From NCBI RefSeq assembly GCF_002864045.1, contig NZ_PJPV01000008.1, positions 1-49,115 on the forward strand: a stretch of DNA of 49,115 nucleotides. The letters run 5' to 3'. This document shows, piece after piece, positions 1 to 8,460 of this stretch. The stretch's first letter is position 1, and each line of letters starts with the position of its first letter. The notes below the pieces were generated by a model. It did not search any database, was not told the origin of the DNA, and was given only the letters and a program-made list of their open reading frames with translations. The DNA is from Endozoicomonas acroporae. Its GTDB lineage: Bacteria > Pseudomonadota > Gammaproteobacteria > Pseudomonadales > Endozoicomonadaceae. A program made the position numbers and the translations under genes.

Positions 1-1
1 T

Positions 2-244
2 GAACTGGTTGACTGGTCTGGCCGAATTGTCCGAAAAGGAAAGCATGGTCGTATAACTGACGATGTACCACCTATCCTGGAGCGCTTGGGTATTGACCCA
101 AAAGAATGGCTGGAGACTATGCGCTGGAATAATCGTTTTCACCGCGCAGTCGGCAAGCTGGCTTCACTGAAGGCTTATGCAGAAAGCACCGGAAAATGCT
201 GGGTTCATGGGATGTCTGTGAGCGGTGCTCTCTACCCTGCCTGA
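2..244 (+). CDS. IS200-like (Y1) transposase, C-terminal fragment
   Basis: The window opens inside this reading frame, so only the last 80 residues are visible. They contain the segments ELVDWSGR, PPILERLGIDPKEWLETM and FHRAVGKL. I recall this pattern from the C-terminal part of the larger IS200-like/REP-associated tyrosine transposases (Y1 HUH nucleases); the catalytic N-terminal HUH and Tyr motifs lie outside the window. The family is recognised from memory of conserved motifs, not from a search. The frame ends at TGA and is followed by a non-coding, repeat-rich spacer. Its place beside the Wadjet operon fits a mobile or defence-associated boundary. It could also be a decayed copy, since integrity cannot be judged from the tail. 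Confidence 0.6.
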   Translation, partial: ELVDWSGRIVRKGKHGRITDDVPPILERLGIDPKEWLETMRWNNRFHRAVGKLASLKAYAESTGKCWVHGMSVSGALYPA

Positions 245-425
245 TCAACGTATTTTCATTTACTTTAATGTGGCCAGAATTTTCTGAATGATCTTGTCTT
301 GATAATGTCTTCTATCTGGCTGTTGCTGAGTGCTTTTTATATGCTTCCTGTTTGGTATGAATGAGAAATTCCTACAATGATCAATACTATCATTTAAAAA
401 ATGAATAAATGATGTACTCTCCTCA

Positions 426-502
426 CTTTTTGAAAAGTGGGTGTCCTTTTTATTTTTTTTATTTTCTTCTTTTTGAAAAATGGGTGTCCTTTTTATTTTT
501 TT
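426..502. repeat. Tandem imperfect T-rich repeat, two units
   Basis: A unit at 426-459 recurs at 469-502 (offset 43 bases) with a single mismatch. Each contains GAAAA(G/A)TGGGTGTCC followed by TTTTTATTTTTTT. It is probably a local duplication; no function is evident. Confidence 0.75.
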
Positions 503-503
503 C

Positions 504-600
504 CGTACAGGGATTGTACGAAACCCACCTTGCAGTGAGAGCCATCTTGCCGGGCATTCACCTCCCTGTAGGATGGATCCTGTACAGTCCCTGTACAGGA
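504..600. repeat. Two GTACAG-type inverted repeats
   Basis: At 504-520 the arms CGTACA and TGTACG flank a short loop. At 578-600 the arms TCCTGTACAG and CTGTACAGGA form a perfect 10-bp inverted repeat around a 3-base centre. Closely spaced palindromes beside a Y1-type transposase recall REP-like elements, but a mobilisation link is only a guess. They could also be operator sites or cruciform-prone repeats. Confidence 0.55.
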
Positions 601-648
601 TTGCAGTGGAGCAAGCCGGGAGATTTTCGCTGCTAATGCTATCACCAG

Positions 649-1812
649 TCAAAGGGCATCCAACAGCCAGCCATAACCGATACGCTCCTGTTCCAGACGC
701 AGGTTTTTCCCGAAGGTGTTATCTTTCAGAGCCACAAACATTGGCGATTCATCCGGGGTCAGTCCCCTCAGTTCACCAGTAAAACGCTTACTGTCCATTT
801 CCTCTGTACACATTGCCAAATGCGCTTGCAGGGTGGCCTCGTCCATCAAAAGGGATCGGACTTGCGGAAAATGCTGGCGCAGACGGGAGAGAATGGCAAA
901 CCCGTGGGTGTCAATATCCCCCCAGTAGATAATCTCTTTTTCCTTCAGCCAGCTAATGGAGGACAATGACTGAATACCATAGCCCAGCCCAAAAATGACA
1001 ATGGCATCCGGTACCGGTGGAAAGGCAAGGCCATTGACCTTGTTTTCCGTGATAAACACCTTGCTGGTTCCCGGATCTATAAATTGCGACACCGGAACCG
1101 TGATATCCGTCACCGGGCCGGGATGATCCAATAACCGGTAGCGCACCAGTGGCTCATCAAACCGTAAACCAAAGCGGCGTTCAAAACCGTTTTCTGCCAG
1201 CCCGGCGATGGTCCCATCAAAATCCTCCGGTTCAAGGGCCAGGCTCAGCAACTCCGAGAGAATGCCCTTGTTATTTTCAATAAATTTGCTGTCAACACTC
1301 TGAATATCCAACTGGCGGATGTAACGCCCCGGTTTTGGGTTCAGCTGAAAATATCGGCAGACCTTCAGCAACCGTGGCCAGCTGTCCACCAACTCCAGGG
1401 CTTTTAACGGCTTTTCCTGCAGCCAGGGCATTAATTCTGGCAACTGTCGTCTGGTTGTGCCCGCCAGTTCATCAAACTGGCGAAAGGCTTTGATCTTGCC
1501 GATAAAACCCAGCCAGTCTTCACGGTGTTCAAACACAATGCGCTGGGGGATGCGCTGGGTACCGAGCTGCTGATGGTTGATGCTGCGATAATCCAGCCTA
1601 TAACCACTGCCTTTTACCGCCTGACTGTTGCTGTGTAACAGAGCGATCCAGTCCCGAACCCTGGCAAACTCCTGGCTGAGTACTTTGCCGGAAGGCTTGC
1701 GAAACGTGATTTCCATCGGGAACAGGGATTCCCCCTGCAACACACTTCTCAAAAACGCCCCGGAACTCCAGGGGCGCAGGGATTTTTTCTGCAGTTCGGT
1801 GAGAGTAATCAT
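649..1812 (-). CDS. jetD: Wadjet protein JetD (DUF3322/DUF2220, TOPRIM nuclease)
   Basis: This 387-residue protein matches JetD, the nuclease subunit of type I Wadjet. In this system a MukBEF-like complex detects small closed circular DNA and JetD cleaves it. The N-terminal half (about 1-190) corresponds to DUF3322. The C-terminal half (about 200-387) is the DUF2220/TOPRIM part with the acidic cluster expected of a topo-VI-like TOPRIM: Glu256 in ITENKVNGLAFP, and Asp299 and Asp301 in YWGDIDTHGF. Length is normal for the family. The ATG follows the jetC TAA directly (TAAATG), so translation is probably coupled. It is the last gene of the operon. The reading frame looks intact and catalytic residues are present, so nuclease activity is likely. 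Confidence 0.93.
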   Translation of the reverse strand: MITLTELQKKSLRPWSSGAFLRSVLQGESLFPMEITFRKPSGKVLSQEFARVRDWIALLHSNSQAVKGSGYRLDYRSINHQQLGTQRIPQRIVFEHREDWLGFIGKIKAFRQFDELAGTTRRQLPELMPWLQEKPLKALELVDSWPRLLKVCRYFQLNPKPGRYIRQLDIQSVDSKFIENNKGILSELLSLALEPEDFDGTIAGLAENGFERRFGLRFDEPLVRYRLLDHPGPVTDITVPVSQFIDPGTSKVFITENKVNGLAFPPVPDAIVIFGLGYGIQSLSSISWLKEKEIIYWGDIDTHGFAILSRLRQHFPQVRSLLMDEATLQAHLAMCTEEMDSKRFTGELRGLTPDESPMFVALKDNTFGKNLRLEQERIGYGWLLDAL

Positions 1813-4800
1813 TTAGCTGATGGCTTCTGCCCGGTTTTGGCTTATGGTTTCCTTAAGCAGGCGCTCCTGCTCCTGCTGTTTCTCCTGTCGGTATTGTTCA
1901 ATGGTCAGATTCCGGAGCATCGAGTGGTTCCCGCCCTGGTTATGAACAAAGTGGACAGAGTTCACATAATCCTCAATCACATGAATCTTCTGCAGGGGGG
2001 TGACAATCAATAGTTGCAGATTCAACCGGCGAAACAGCTCCAGCCCGTAGCGGGCGGACTCGTCAGAACCCCGGCCAAAGGCTTCATCGATCATAACAAA
2101 GCGGAAGGAACGGGAGTGGTTTTCTCCCCACTCCAGACCCAGCTGGTAGGCCAGTGCTGCCGCCAGGATGGTGTAAGCCAGTTTCTCCTTTTGCCCACCG
2201 GATTTGCCACCGGCATCGGAATAGAACTCTTTTTCCGAGTCATCTTCCCGGTAGCGTTCCGAAGCATTGAACAGGAACCAGTTGCGCACATCGGTGACTT
2301 TCCGGGTCCAGCGTTTGTCCAGCTCGCTCTGGCCCTCCCGGCCATTAAATCGTTCGACAATGGTTTTCACCTGCAGGAACTTGTTTTCCGCATAGGCATC
2401 ATCGCTGTTATCGGCGGTCAGTGTATCGCCGAGGCAGTTTCTCAGGTCGATTTTGAACTGGTTGATCTCCGGGTCCCGGTGATTGTCCGCCACAAGTCGT
2501 ATATAGGTGCCTTCGCTGTAGTCAATGGCGGCCAGGGAGCGGTTAATGGTGGCGATTTTATCCCGAATGGTTTGTTGCTGATGATCCAGCCAGTTCTGGA
2601 ACATGGCCATGTTGTGGATGGTGCCTTCATTGAGCATCTGTTTAAAACGTTGCTCATGGCGGGGCAGGTCTTCCCCTTGCAGGGTTTCCAGCATGGCGGT
2701 GAATTCCGCAACGGAGCCCATGGAGGCGTCCACTTCGCGGGTTTCCTGGGGGTAGGCGTTTTTATAGTCCGCCATCTGCCCGGTAATCCGGGCCGCCAGT
2801 TCCCGGGACTTTTTCTCCCGGCTATCCAGGCGATGCTGCAGCCAGCTGCGCATGGTGGATTGGGAGCTGTCGCAGTTTTCAATGGTGATTTTTTTGTCCC
2901 CCAGGGCTTCCTGTTCCATTTCGGCAAGCGTGGGAAAGCATGACTCCCGGGCGGTTTCCGGAAGCTCTGATAGCTGTTGTTCAGATAACTTCAGCAGTTT
3001 GTGATCCTGTTTCAGTTTCTCTGCAGCGGTACCAGACTCCCTGGTCAGTTTACGCTCCTGTTCCTCTTTTTCACGAGTAGCTGCTTCACAACGTTCCAGG
3101 CGTTCGCGCAGGGTGCGAAGGATGTCCGAGCCGGTTTCAAGCTGCTGCTTTTCCTGTTCCAGGCTGTTGATCTGGATGGCCAGGGGCTGCCAGTTGATTT
3201 CGGCAAAGTCAGCATATTTCAGCAGCAGCTTCAGATCCAACTGCCGTTGGTTCAGCTGGTTGATCTGCTGGTTGAGCTGGATCTCAGCGCTGGCGGATTT
3301 CTGAATGTCGGCTTCCAACTGTTTACGGGTGGCTTCCAGGGTGAAGATTTTTTCCCGGTTACTCCAGCCCAGGACAAAACGGGAACGGTCATCAATACGG
3401 TAACGGTCGTCTTTTTCATGGCGGCTGCCGCCACTTTTGATCTGTCCGGCGGTGGTGATGGCCCGTACCTCCCGGCGGAAGTCGGCCATCTGGTCGCAAC
3501 AGATATAGTCAAAGCGCTGGGACAGTTCATGCTCAAGCCAGCTGTAAAACTGGCTGTCGGTTTTGATCGAGACCTTGCGGCACAGGGAACGCGGGTCAAG
3601 GGTATCGGTCGTGGCGCGGGCGGGCTGGCGAACCCGGTAATAGACCAGGCGTCCCTTGAGGTGAGTGCGATCTACATAGTCGGCAACGGACTGGTAGTGC
3701 TCATCGGGCACCAGCAGGCTCAGGGCAAAATTATGGAGTACTCGTTCAACCGCCCCTTCCCAGTGTTTGTCTTCTTCACGAACCTGGAGGAGTTCACCGG
3801 CAAAGGGCAGGGTGGATTCCGGCAGGTTGAGGGATTCACTCAGGGCCTGACGAATGGCCAGGTTGCGGCTGGGGATATTGGACTGACGACTTTTCAGCGA
3901 GGCAATCTCTGCTTCCAGTTCATCGTGCTGACTGCGCAGTTTCTGGAACTCAACGCGGTGTTCCACTTGCTGGTTTTGCAGATCGGCCTGCTGTTTGTCC
4001 AGGGATTCCAGCCCGGTTTCAGCCTGCTGCCGGTTATGAAAAAAGCCATCGTCGTCTGCAGGTTGGGAGAATTCCAGGATGTTGCACAGTGTCTGGTAAT
4101 CATCACAGGCTTTGGCGATGCGGTTCCGTTCCCGCCCCAGTCGTTCCAGTTCCGTTTTCAGTTCACTGAGGCGCTGGCCGCCATTCTGGTCAATGGCCCG
4201 TTCCAGTTCACGGCTGGTAGTGCGCAGGTCATCAATGGACAGACGCAGCTCCTGCAGGCGGGATTCGAGTTTTTGCTGTTCCTGTTCCCGGCGTTGGATG
4301 CGCTCCGTCAGCAGTGTGATTTTTTTATCGGCAAAAAATCCGTACAGCGCTTCCCTGGACTGGCGCAGGGCCGCAATGCTTGTCTCAATGCTTTCATACT
4401 GGTTGCAGTTGTCAATCATGGGGGCGAGGCGGTCAATTTGCTGGCGAGCTTTCAGTACCGCCTCGTGCGCCCGGTTAAGGTTGTCAAACTGACGACTGAG
4501 TTCGTTGACTTTCTCTTCGGCATCGGTGCTTTCCAGCATGTGGCTGCGGACAAACTCGGTCAGGTTGCCCACGGATTTCATGGAGACGGTTTGATAAAGA
4601 AGCTCTAAAGCCTGGTCGTTGTCAATGCCCATCTGGCGGCGGAACTCGGCCTGGTACTGACTGAAACTGTCAAACAGCTTGATGTGCTCCTTTCGTTTCA
4701 ACTTTTTTTTCAGGTCACCAATATCACTGCCAAAGCCGCTGAAGTGTTTGGCAATGGATAACGGTTTGCGTGCCACCAGATAGAAGCGCTCCGGCGTATT

Positions 4801-5232
4801 GCTGTTATCCCGGCTCCAGAATACCTGGGCCAGGGTGATGGTCTGGTCAAACCCTTCGTTGACAAAACGGGCCAGCAAGACGCTGTAGCTGTTATGGTCG
4901 CGCAGGGCCACTGCCTTGGCGCTGAGGGTGTCGTCATCTTTGGCGCTTTTGTAGTACCCGCGCACATAGGAGGTGAGGTTGCGCTCTTTGGTTTCCGCAC
5001 CCGCCGCCTTGTTATAGGTGATTTTCTGGCTGGGGACCAACAGGGTGGTGAGACCGTCCACCAGGGTGGATTTACCGGAACCGATATCCCCGGTCAGCAG
5101 GCTGTTATCACCACCGGGGGTGGCGACCCAGATTTTTTTGTGAAAGGTTCCCCAGTTCAGCACTTCCAGGGCTGCCAGGCGAAAGCCTGCCCGTTTTGTG
5201 CTGTCGGAAAAATCAAACGAGTGTGTCTGCAT
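1813..5232 (-). CDS. jetC: Wadjet protein JetC (SMC/MukB-like ATPase)
   Basis: This large SMC-like ATPase is the motor of the Wadjet complex, which extrudes plasmid DNA loops in an ATP-dependent way. With the ATG at 5232 it has 1139 residues. The Walker A motif GDIGSGKST is at about 48-56. Long Glu/Gln/Arg-rich coiled-coil arms run through about 255-490 and 640-900 around a hinge. The C-terminal head carries the signature SGGQKEKLAYT (about 1011) and Walker B FVMIDEAF with Asp-Glu at about 1049-1050. An upstream start at 5283 is possible, but it would overlap jetB by 71 bases; 5232 gives a 20-base overlap and starts MQTHSFDF before the conserved RLAALEVLNWGTF. The long open frames on the opposite strand are codon-bias shadows. 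Confidence 0.93.
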   Translation of the reverse strand: MQTHSFDFSDSTKRAGFRLAALEVLNWGTFHKKIWVATPGGDNSLLTGDIGSGKSTLVDGLTTLLVPSQKITYNKAAGAETKERNLTSYVRGYYKSAKDDDTLSAKAVALRDHNSYSVLLARFVNEGFDQTITLAQVFWSRDNSNTPERFYLVARKPLSIAKHFSGFGSDIGDLKKKLKRKEHIKLFDSFSQYQAEFRRQMGIDNDQALELLYQTVSMKSVGNLTEFVRSHMLESTDAEEKVNELSRQFDNLNRAHEAVLKARQQIDRLAPMIDNCNQYESIETSIAALRQSREALYGFFADKKITLLTERIQRREQEQQKLESRLQELRLSIDDLRTTSRELERAIDQNGGQRLSELKTELERLGRERNRIAKACDDYQTLCNILEFSQPADDDGFFHNRQQAETGLESLDKQQADLQNQQVEHRVEFQKLRSQHDELEAEIASLKSRQSNIPSRNLAIRQALSESLNLPESTLPFAGELLQVREEDKHWEGAVERVLHNFALSLLVPDEHYQSVADYVDRTHLKGRLVYYRVRQPARATTDTLDPRSLCRKVSIKTDSQFYSWLEHELSQRFDYICCDQMADFRREVRAITTAGQIKSGGSRHEKDDRYRIDDRSRFVLGWSNREKIFTLEATRKQLEADIQKSASAEIQLNQQINQLNQRQLDLKLLLKYADFAEINWQPLAIQINSLEQEKQQLETGSDILRTLRERLERCEAATREKEEQERKLTRESGTAAEKLKQDHKLLKLSEQQLSELPETARESCFPTLAEMEQEALGDKKITIENCDSSQSTMRSWLQHRLDSREKKSRELAARITGQMADYKNAYPQETREVDASMGSVAEFTAMLETLQGEDLPRHEQRFKQMLNEGTIHNMAMFQNWLDHQQQTIRDKIATINRSLAAIDYSEGTYIRLVADNHRDPEINQFKIDLRNCLGDTLTADNSDDAYAENKFLQVKTIVERFNGREGQSELDKRWTRKVTDVRNWFLFNASERYREDDSEKEFYSDAGGKSGGQKEKLAYTILAAALAYQLGLEWGENHSRSFRFVMIDEAFGRGSDESARYGLELFRRLNLQLLIVTPLQKIHVIEDYVNSVHFVHNQGGNHSMLRNLTIEQYRQEKQQEQERLLKETISQNRAEAIS

Positions 5233-5830
5233 GGTCCCGGTATACCTTGAGTTTGTCGTTAAAATCGGCCAGCCAGTCGGCATCCACCAGTGCCTTGATG
5301 ATGCGTCGTACTTCCCAGGCGGGGGGATTGCCGGACAGTTTTTTCAGGAAGCCAAATTCGGCCACTTTATTGATGTGGGTATCGATCTGGTCAAACAGTC
5401 GGGCTTCATTGGCCCGGTCCGGCAGGAACACCCGCATCATCTCAACGATCTGTTCACGGTTCAGGATCAGCCGGGCATCACCACCGCTGGCGTCCTGTTC
5501 CACCATTTTTTTGCGCAGCAGTACGCAGAGCAGGCTGACCGGAAAACTAAGGGGGCGACGGGCCACCAGTCGCGGCAGCTTGGTCTTGTCGTCGTCTGCT
5601 TCGGTGGTCTCTTCATCCAGTTGCCGGAGAAAAGCGTAGCCTTCGGCCTCGTCCAGGATCAGGTCCAGACCCATGACCCGGACATAGTCCAATACCGGCC
5701 CATGAAGTTCTTCAAGTTGTTGCCATACCGCCGGATTCTGGTCCCGATAGACAACACCTTTCATCAGGTTGACCACAACGACACCCAGATTGGCGTTCCC
5801 CTGTGATGGGGCTGATTCATTCTTGCTCAT
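5213..5830 (-). CDS. jetB: Wadjet protein JetB (DUF4194, MukE-like)
   Basis: This 205-residue protein corresponds to JetB/DUF4194, the MukE-like winged-helix (kite) subunit that bridges JetA and the JetC heads. Recognisable stretches are GVVYRDQNPAVWQQL, LDEAEGYAFLRQL and LPRLVARRPLSFPVSLLCVL, followed by an acidic winged-helix region ending in the conserved WEVRRIIKALVDADWL. Size is typical. It lies between jetA (36 bases upstream) and jetC (overlapping by 20 bases if jetC starts at 5232). No strong Shine-Dalgarno is visible, so expression probably depends on the operon transcript. Family assignment comes from conserved motifs plus the invariant jetABCD order. Confidence 0.9.
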   Translation of the reverse strand: MSKNESAPSQGNANLGVVVVNLMKGVVYRDQNPAVWQQLEELHGPVLDYVRVMGLDLILDEAEGYAFLRQLDEETTEADDDKTKLPRLVARRPLSFPVSLLCVLLRKKMVEQDASGGDARLILNREQIVEMMRVFLPDRANEARLFDQIDTHINKVAEFGFLKKLSGNPPAWEVRRIIKALVDADWLADFNDKLKVYRDHADTLV

Positions 5831-5866
5831 TTTGTTATGACGAAGTTATTAATAGGTAAAAAACCA

Positions 5867-7312
5867 TTAACGGGTAAAAATCACCGAAGGCATCCACGCC
5901 GCTTTGGTGTTCCCGGTATTGTCCAGCCACTGAACCGCTTGATTATGTTCAGCGTTGATTACCGCCCGATCCGATTCAGCCGCGATATGTAAGTAGGCGA
6001 CCACTTCACTTAACCCTTTTTTCACCGGGTAGAGTTCCAGCAGTTCTGCCAGGGTGATTTGTGACCGGGTCTGCAGGGCGAAGCGAATCTGGCTTTTCAG
6101 AGCCTGCTCATCCACATAGTGCTGATTATAGAGTGCGCTGGTGTCCACATCGCCCTGACCCTCTTCCGGCACTTCATCAATCACCGGACGCAGGGCGGGG
6201 CGGAACAGTCCCCGGCCCATGGGCAGCTCCACTTCCGGTTTTAATGGCGACAGTGTGGTGAACAGTTTATCCGGTGGCGGGTGCTGGCGAATGGTGATGG
6301 CGTTCTGCTCAATATCCCGGACAATCTCCATAATCCGGCGGTTTTCCAGCCAGGCCTGGTCATCCAGATAGCGGCGTAACTGTTCCACTAACAGGGCGCA
6401 GGTGCTGTTCACTTTCTCCCCGGCTTCCAGCAGACGAAAACGGATGCCGTCCAGCAAAGGGTCTTTATCACTGTTGAGGCTATTGATTTCCGGCAGCCGG
6501 AGGACTTTTTGCAATGTCTCCTGCAATTCATCCTGGCTGACCGGGGACATCAGCCAGCTCCAGAATGCCTTGAAGCTGCGCCCCTGGTCTGATTCGGTAA
6601 TGGCATCCTGCTCGGAGAAAATGGTGTCCAGCATCTGGCCCTTACCGCTGCTGCTGGTGGTGATCCGTTCCCTGACGCCCCGGTCCAGTGCCCGGAAGTT
6701 CTCTTCCACCTGACGGAAGTCAGACAACAGTTGCCGTGCGGTATCCTCTGCCTGCAGGAATTTTTCCTTGATCCGGGTGCCGTCGTGAGGGGTGACATGA
6801 CCTTCACGCAGCTGGGCAATCTGTCGTTCAATGGCGGCCTTTTCCTGCTCTAATTGTTGAATGCGCAGGGTGGGGTCGGTTTCGGTCTCATCGGCAATTT
6901 CCCGCAGTAGCCGGAAAATGGTCAGCAGTCTGGACTCGGTGCCGACAAATTGTTTCTGCTCAAAACTGGCAATCCACTCAATTACTTTTTCGGTGGCGGG
7001 GGTCAGGTCAAACAGCGGTTCATCGCCCATGCTGGCGGGTGGGTAGTACTTTCTTAAATACCCTTGTTCACCGGCAGACCAGTTGTTGAGATAATCCCGC
7101 CCTTTTTTGGGGTACCGGTTCTCCCCGGTGGTTTCCCGTAAATGGTGCAGGTAGTCGTCCAGTTTCGTGGCCAGCTCTTCTGCCGCCACCGAACGTTGGT
7201 TGGTGGCAATAAAGGCACGGTGGAGGAAGCTGATAATCAGCGGTGCGCTGTCTGCCTGCAACAGTCGCCAGGCGGGGTGGCTGCGCAGGCCGGAGATACG
7301 GTTGAAGTCCAT
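5867..7312 (-). CDS. jetA: Wadjet protein JetA (DUF3375, MukF-like kleisin)
   Basis: This 481-residue protein is the first gene of the minus-strand operon and matches JetA/DUF3375, the MukF-like kleisin that dimerises and links JetB and JetC. It begins MDFNRISGLRSHPAWRLL, typical of the family. It has an N-terminal winged-helix part, a central helical/coiled-coil stretch (about 145-215, ETDPTLRIQQLEQEKAAIERQ), and a C-terminal winged-helix region (about 400-460, QITLAELLELYPVKKGLSEV). The ATG at 7312 is the natural family start, although no good Shine-Dalgarno precedes it. The promoter must lie in the 7313-7692 spacer, which is shared divergently with ubiE. No frameshift or internal stop is seen. 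Confidence 0.92.
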   Translation of the reverse strand: MDFNRISGLRSHPAWRLLQADSAPLIISFLHRAFIATNQRSVAAEELATKLDDYLHHLRETTGENRYPKKGRDYLNNWSAGEQGYLRKYYPPASMGDEPLFDLTPATEKVIEWIASFEQKQFVGTESRLLTIFRLLREIADETETDPTLRIQQLEQEKAAIERQIAQLREGHVTPHDGTRIKEKFLQAEDTARQLLSDFRQVEENFRALDRGVRERITTSSSGKGQMLDTIFSEQDAITESDQGRSFKAFWSWLMSPVSQDELQETLQKVLRLPEINSLNSDKDPLLDGIRFRLLEAGEKVNSTCALLVEQLRRYLDDQAWLENRRIMEIVRDIEQNAITIRQHPPPDKLFTTLSPLKPEVELPMGRGLFRPALRPVIDEVPEEGQGDVDTSALYNQHYVDEQALKSQIRFALQTRSQITLAELLELYPVKKGLSEVVAYLHIAAESDRAVINAEHNQAVQWLDNTGNTKAAWMPSVIFTR

Positions 7313-7692
7313 GGGGCAGAATGAGTAATGACAGAACCAATATAAATAATGGCTGTGATGGTAGTTGATTACGGAAGCTTATTCCATGACTTCGCTCTTA
7401 TTCTCTCCCAGTTAGAAATTCTACCTGAATAACTACCTCTGTTTGCCACAGAGACACGGAGGCACAGAGGAAAAGATTTTTCTTTTCTCCGTGCCTCCGT
7501 GTCTCCGTGGCAAGGCTTTTCTTTGCTGGATAACATCGAAAATGTGGCAGTTATTTCAGGGCAGTTCCATAGAGAGCATTCGCCGTTTTTTCCGGTAATG
7601 ACGACGATACCTGTTCTCATGCTTACGCCATAAGTCATTTGCCTTTACAATAGCCAGCCATAAGATTGATCGAATGAATGCCGGGAAGGATC
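7313..7692. other. Divergent spacer between jetA and ubiE
   Basis: This 380-base gap separates the Wadjet operon from the ubi genes and must hold promoters for both directions. The main visible structure is the long hairpin repeat at 7443-7513. No RNA gene or convincing small ORF is seen. Confidence 0.5.
7443..7513. repeat. Long hairpin repeat of the CCACAGAGA-CACGGAGG family
   Basis: Arms at 7443-7476 and 7481-7513 are near-perfect inverted copies (33-34 bases, a few mismatches and one indel) around a 4-base loop. The core of the left arm is GCCACAGAGACACGGAGG. Related sequence occurs at 43802-43882 and 45208-45239. This looks like a dispersed intergenic palindromic repeat. As RNA it would form a very stable stem and could stop transcription or protect ends, which is inference. 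Confidence 0.75.
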
Positions 7693-8460
7693 ATGACTGA
7701 CAGTGGCAAGCAAAAGCATGATGGCACGACGCACTTTGGTTATCGTGATGTGCCAGAGAGTGATAAAGAAGGGCTGGTAGCGGGTGTCTTTCACTCGGTA
7801 GCCAGTAGCTATGATGTGATGAATGACCTGATGTCCATGGGCATTCACCGGCTCTGGAAGCGTTTTACCATTGAGCTTTCCGCCGCCAGGCCCGGTCATG
7901 TGGTGCTGGATATCGCCGGGGGGACTGGCGATCTGGCCAGGCAGTTTTCCCGTATCGTTGGCGAAACCGGGCGGGTTGTGCTGGCGGATATCAATGAGTC
8001 CATGTTGCGCGTCGGTCGGGATCGACTGACTGATCAGGGCATTGTTGGCAATATGGAGTTTGTCCAGGCCAATGCGGAATGCCTGCCTTTCCCGGATAAC
8101 ACCTTTGACTGCATTACCATCTCTTTTGGTCTGCGTAATGTGACGGATAAGGATGCGGCACTTCGCTCTATGTGCCGGGTGTTAAAGCCGGGTGGGCGAT
8201 TGCTGGTTCTAGAGTTTTCCAAAACCAACCATCCATTGCTGACCAGGGCTTACGATGCTTATTCGTTCAGTTTGCTGCCGATGATGGGCAAGCTGGTGGC
8301 CGGGGACTCCGAAAGTTATCAGTATCTGGCTGAAAGTATTCGCATGCATCCGGATCAGGAGACGCTGGAAGGCATGATGAAAGAGGCCGGGTTTGTCAAT
8401 ACGGCCTACCACAATATGACCGGCGGCATTGTGGCGCTGCATAAGGGAGTTAAGCCCTGA
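7693..8460 (+). CDS. ubiE: Ubiquinone/menaquinone C-methyltransferase UbiE
   Basis: This SAM-dependent methyltransferase performs the C-methylation of the benzoquinol ring in ubiquinone (and menaquinone) synthesis. The 255-residue protein contains the typical N-terminal [20 protein letters not shown] motif [13 protein letters not shown] (about 72-83) and the UbiE signature FGLRNVTDK, then [14 protein letters not shown]. The ATG at 7693 is preferred because GGGAAGGA precedes it closely; an in-frame ATG at 7678 has no Shine-Dalgarno and adds five residues. The stop overlaps the ubiJ start (TGATG), as expected of the ubiE-ubiJ-ubiB operon. Family and role are well established. Confidence 0.95.
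   Translation: MTDSGKQKHDGTTHFGYRDVPESDKEGLVAGVFHSVASSYDVMNDLMSMGIHRLWKRFTIELSAARPGHVVLDIAGGTGDLARQFSRIVGETGRVVLADINESMLRVGRDRLTDQGIVGNMEFVQANAECLPFPDNTFDCITISFGLRNVTDKDAALRSMCRVLKPGGRLLVLEFSKTNHPLLTRAYDAYSFSLLPMMGKLVAGDSESYQYLAESIRMHPDQETLEGMMKEAGFVNTAYHNMTGGIVALHKGVKP

Larger units (their letters stand above)
245..648. other. Intergenic spacer with short repeats
   Basis: No convincing gene is seen in this 404-base stretch between the transposase tail and jetD. It holds two copies of a T-rich 34-base unit and two GTACAG-centred inverted repeats (separate entries). The pyrimidine-rich plus strand gives spurious Lys-rich frames on the minus strand. No clear intrinsic terminator for jetD is visible. 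Confidence 0.6.

Noticed and set aside
260..652. A 130-codon minus-strand frame in the left spacer
   Set aside because: It is Lys/Asn-rich because it reads through T-rich tandem repeats; it has no domain and no ribosome-binding site.
3001..4608. A 535-codon open frame on the plus strand opposite jetC (and a 309-codon one at 2014-2943)
   Set aside because: The sequence is Phe/Leu/Gln-rich without any recognisable domain and lies wholly antisense to the well-supported jetC; it is explained by the codon use of a coiled-coil gene.
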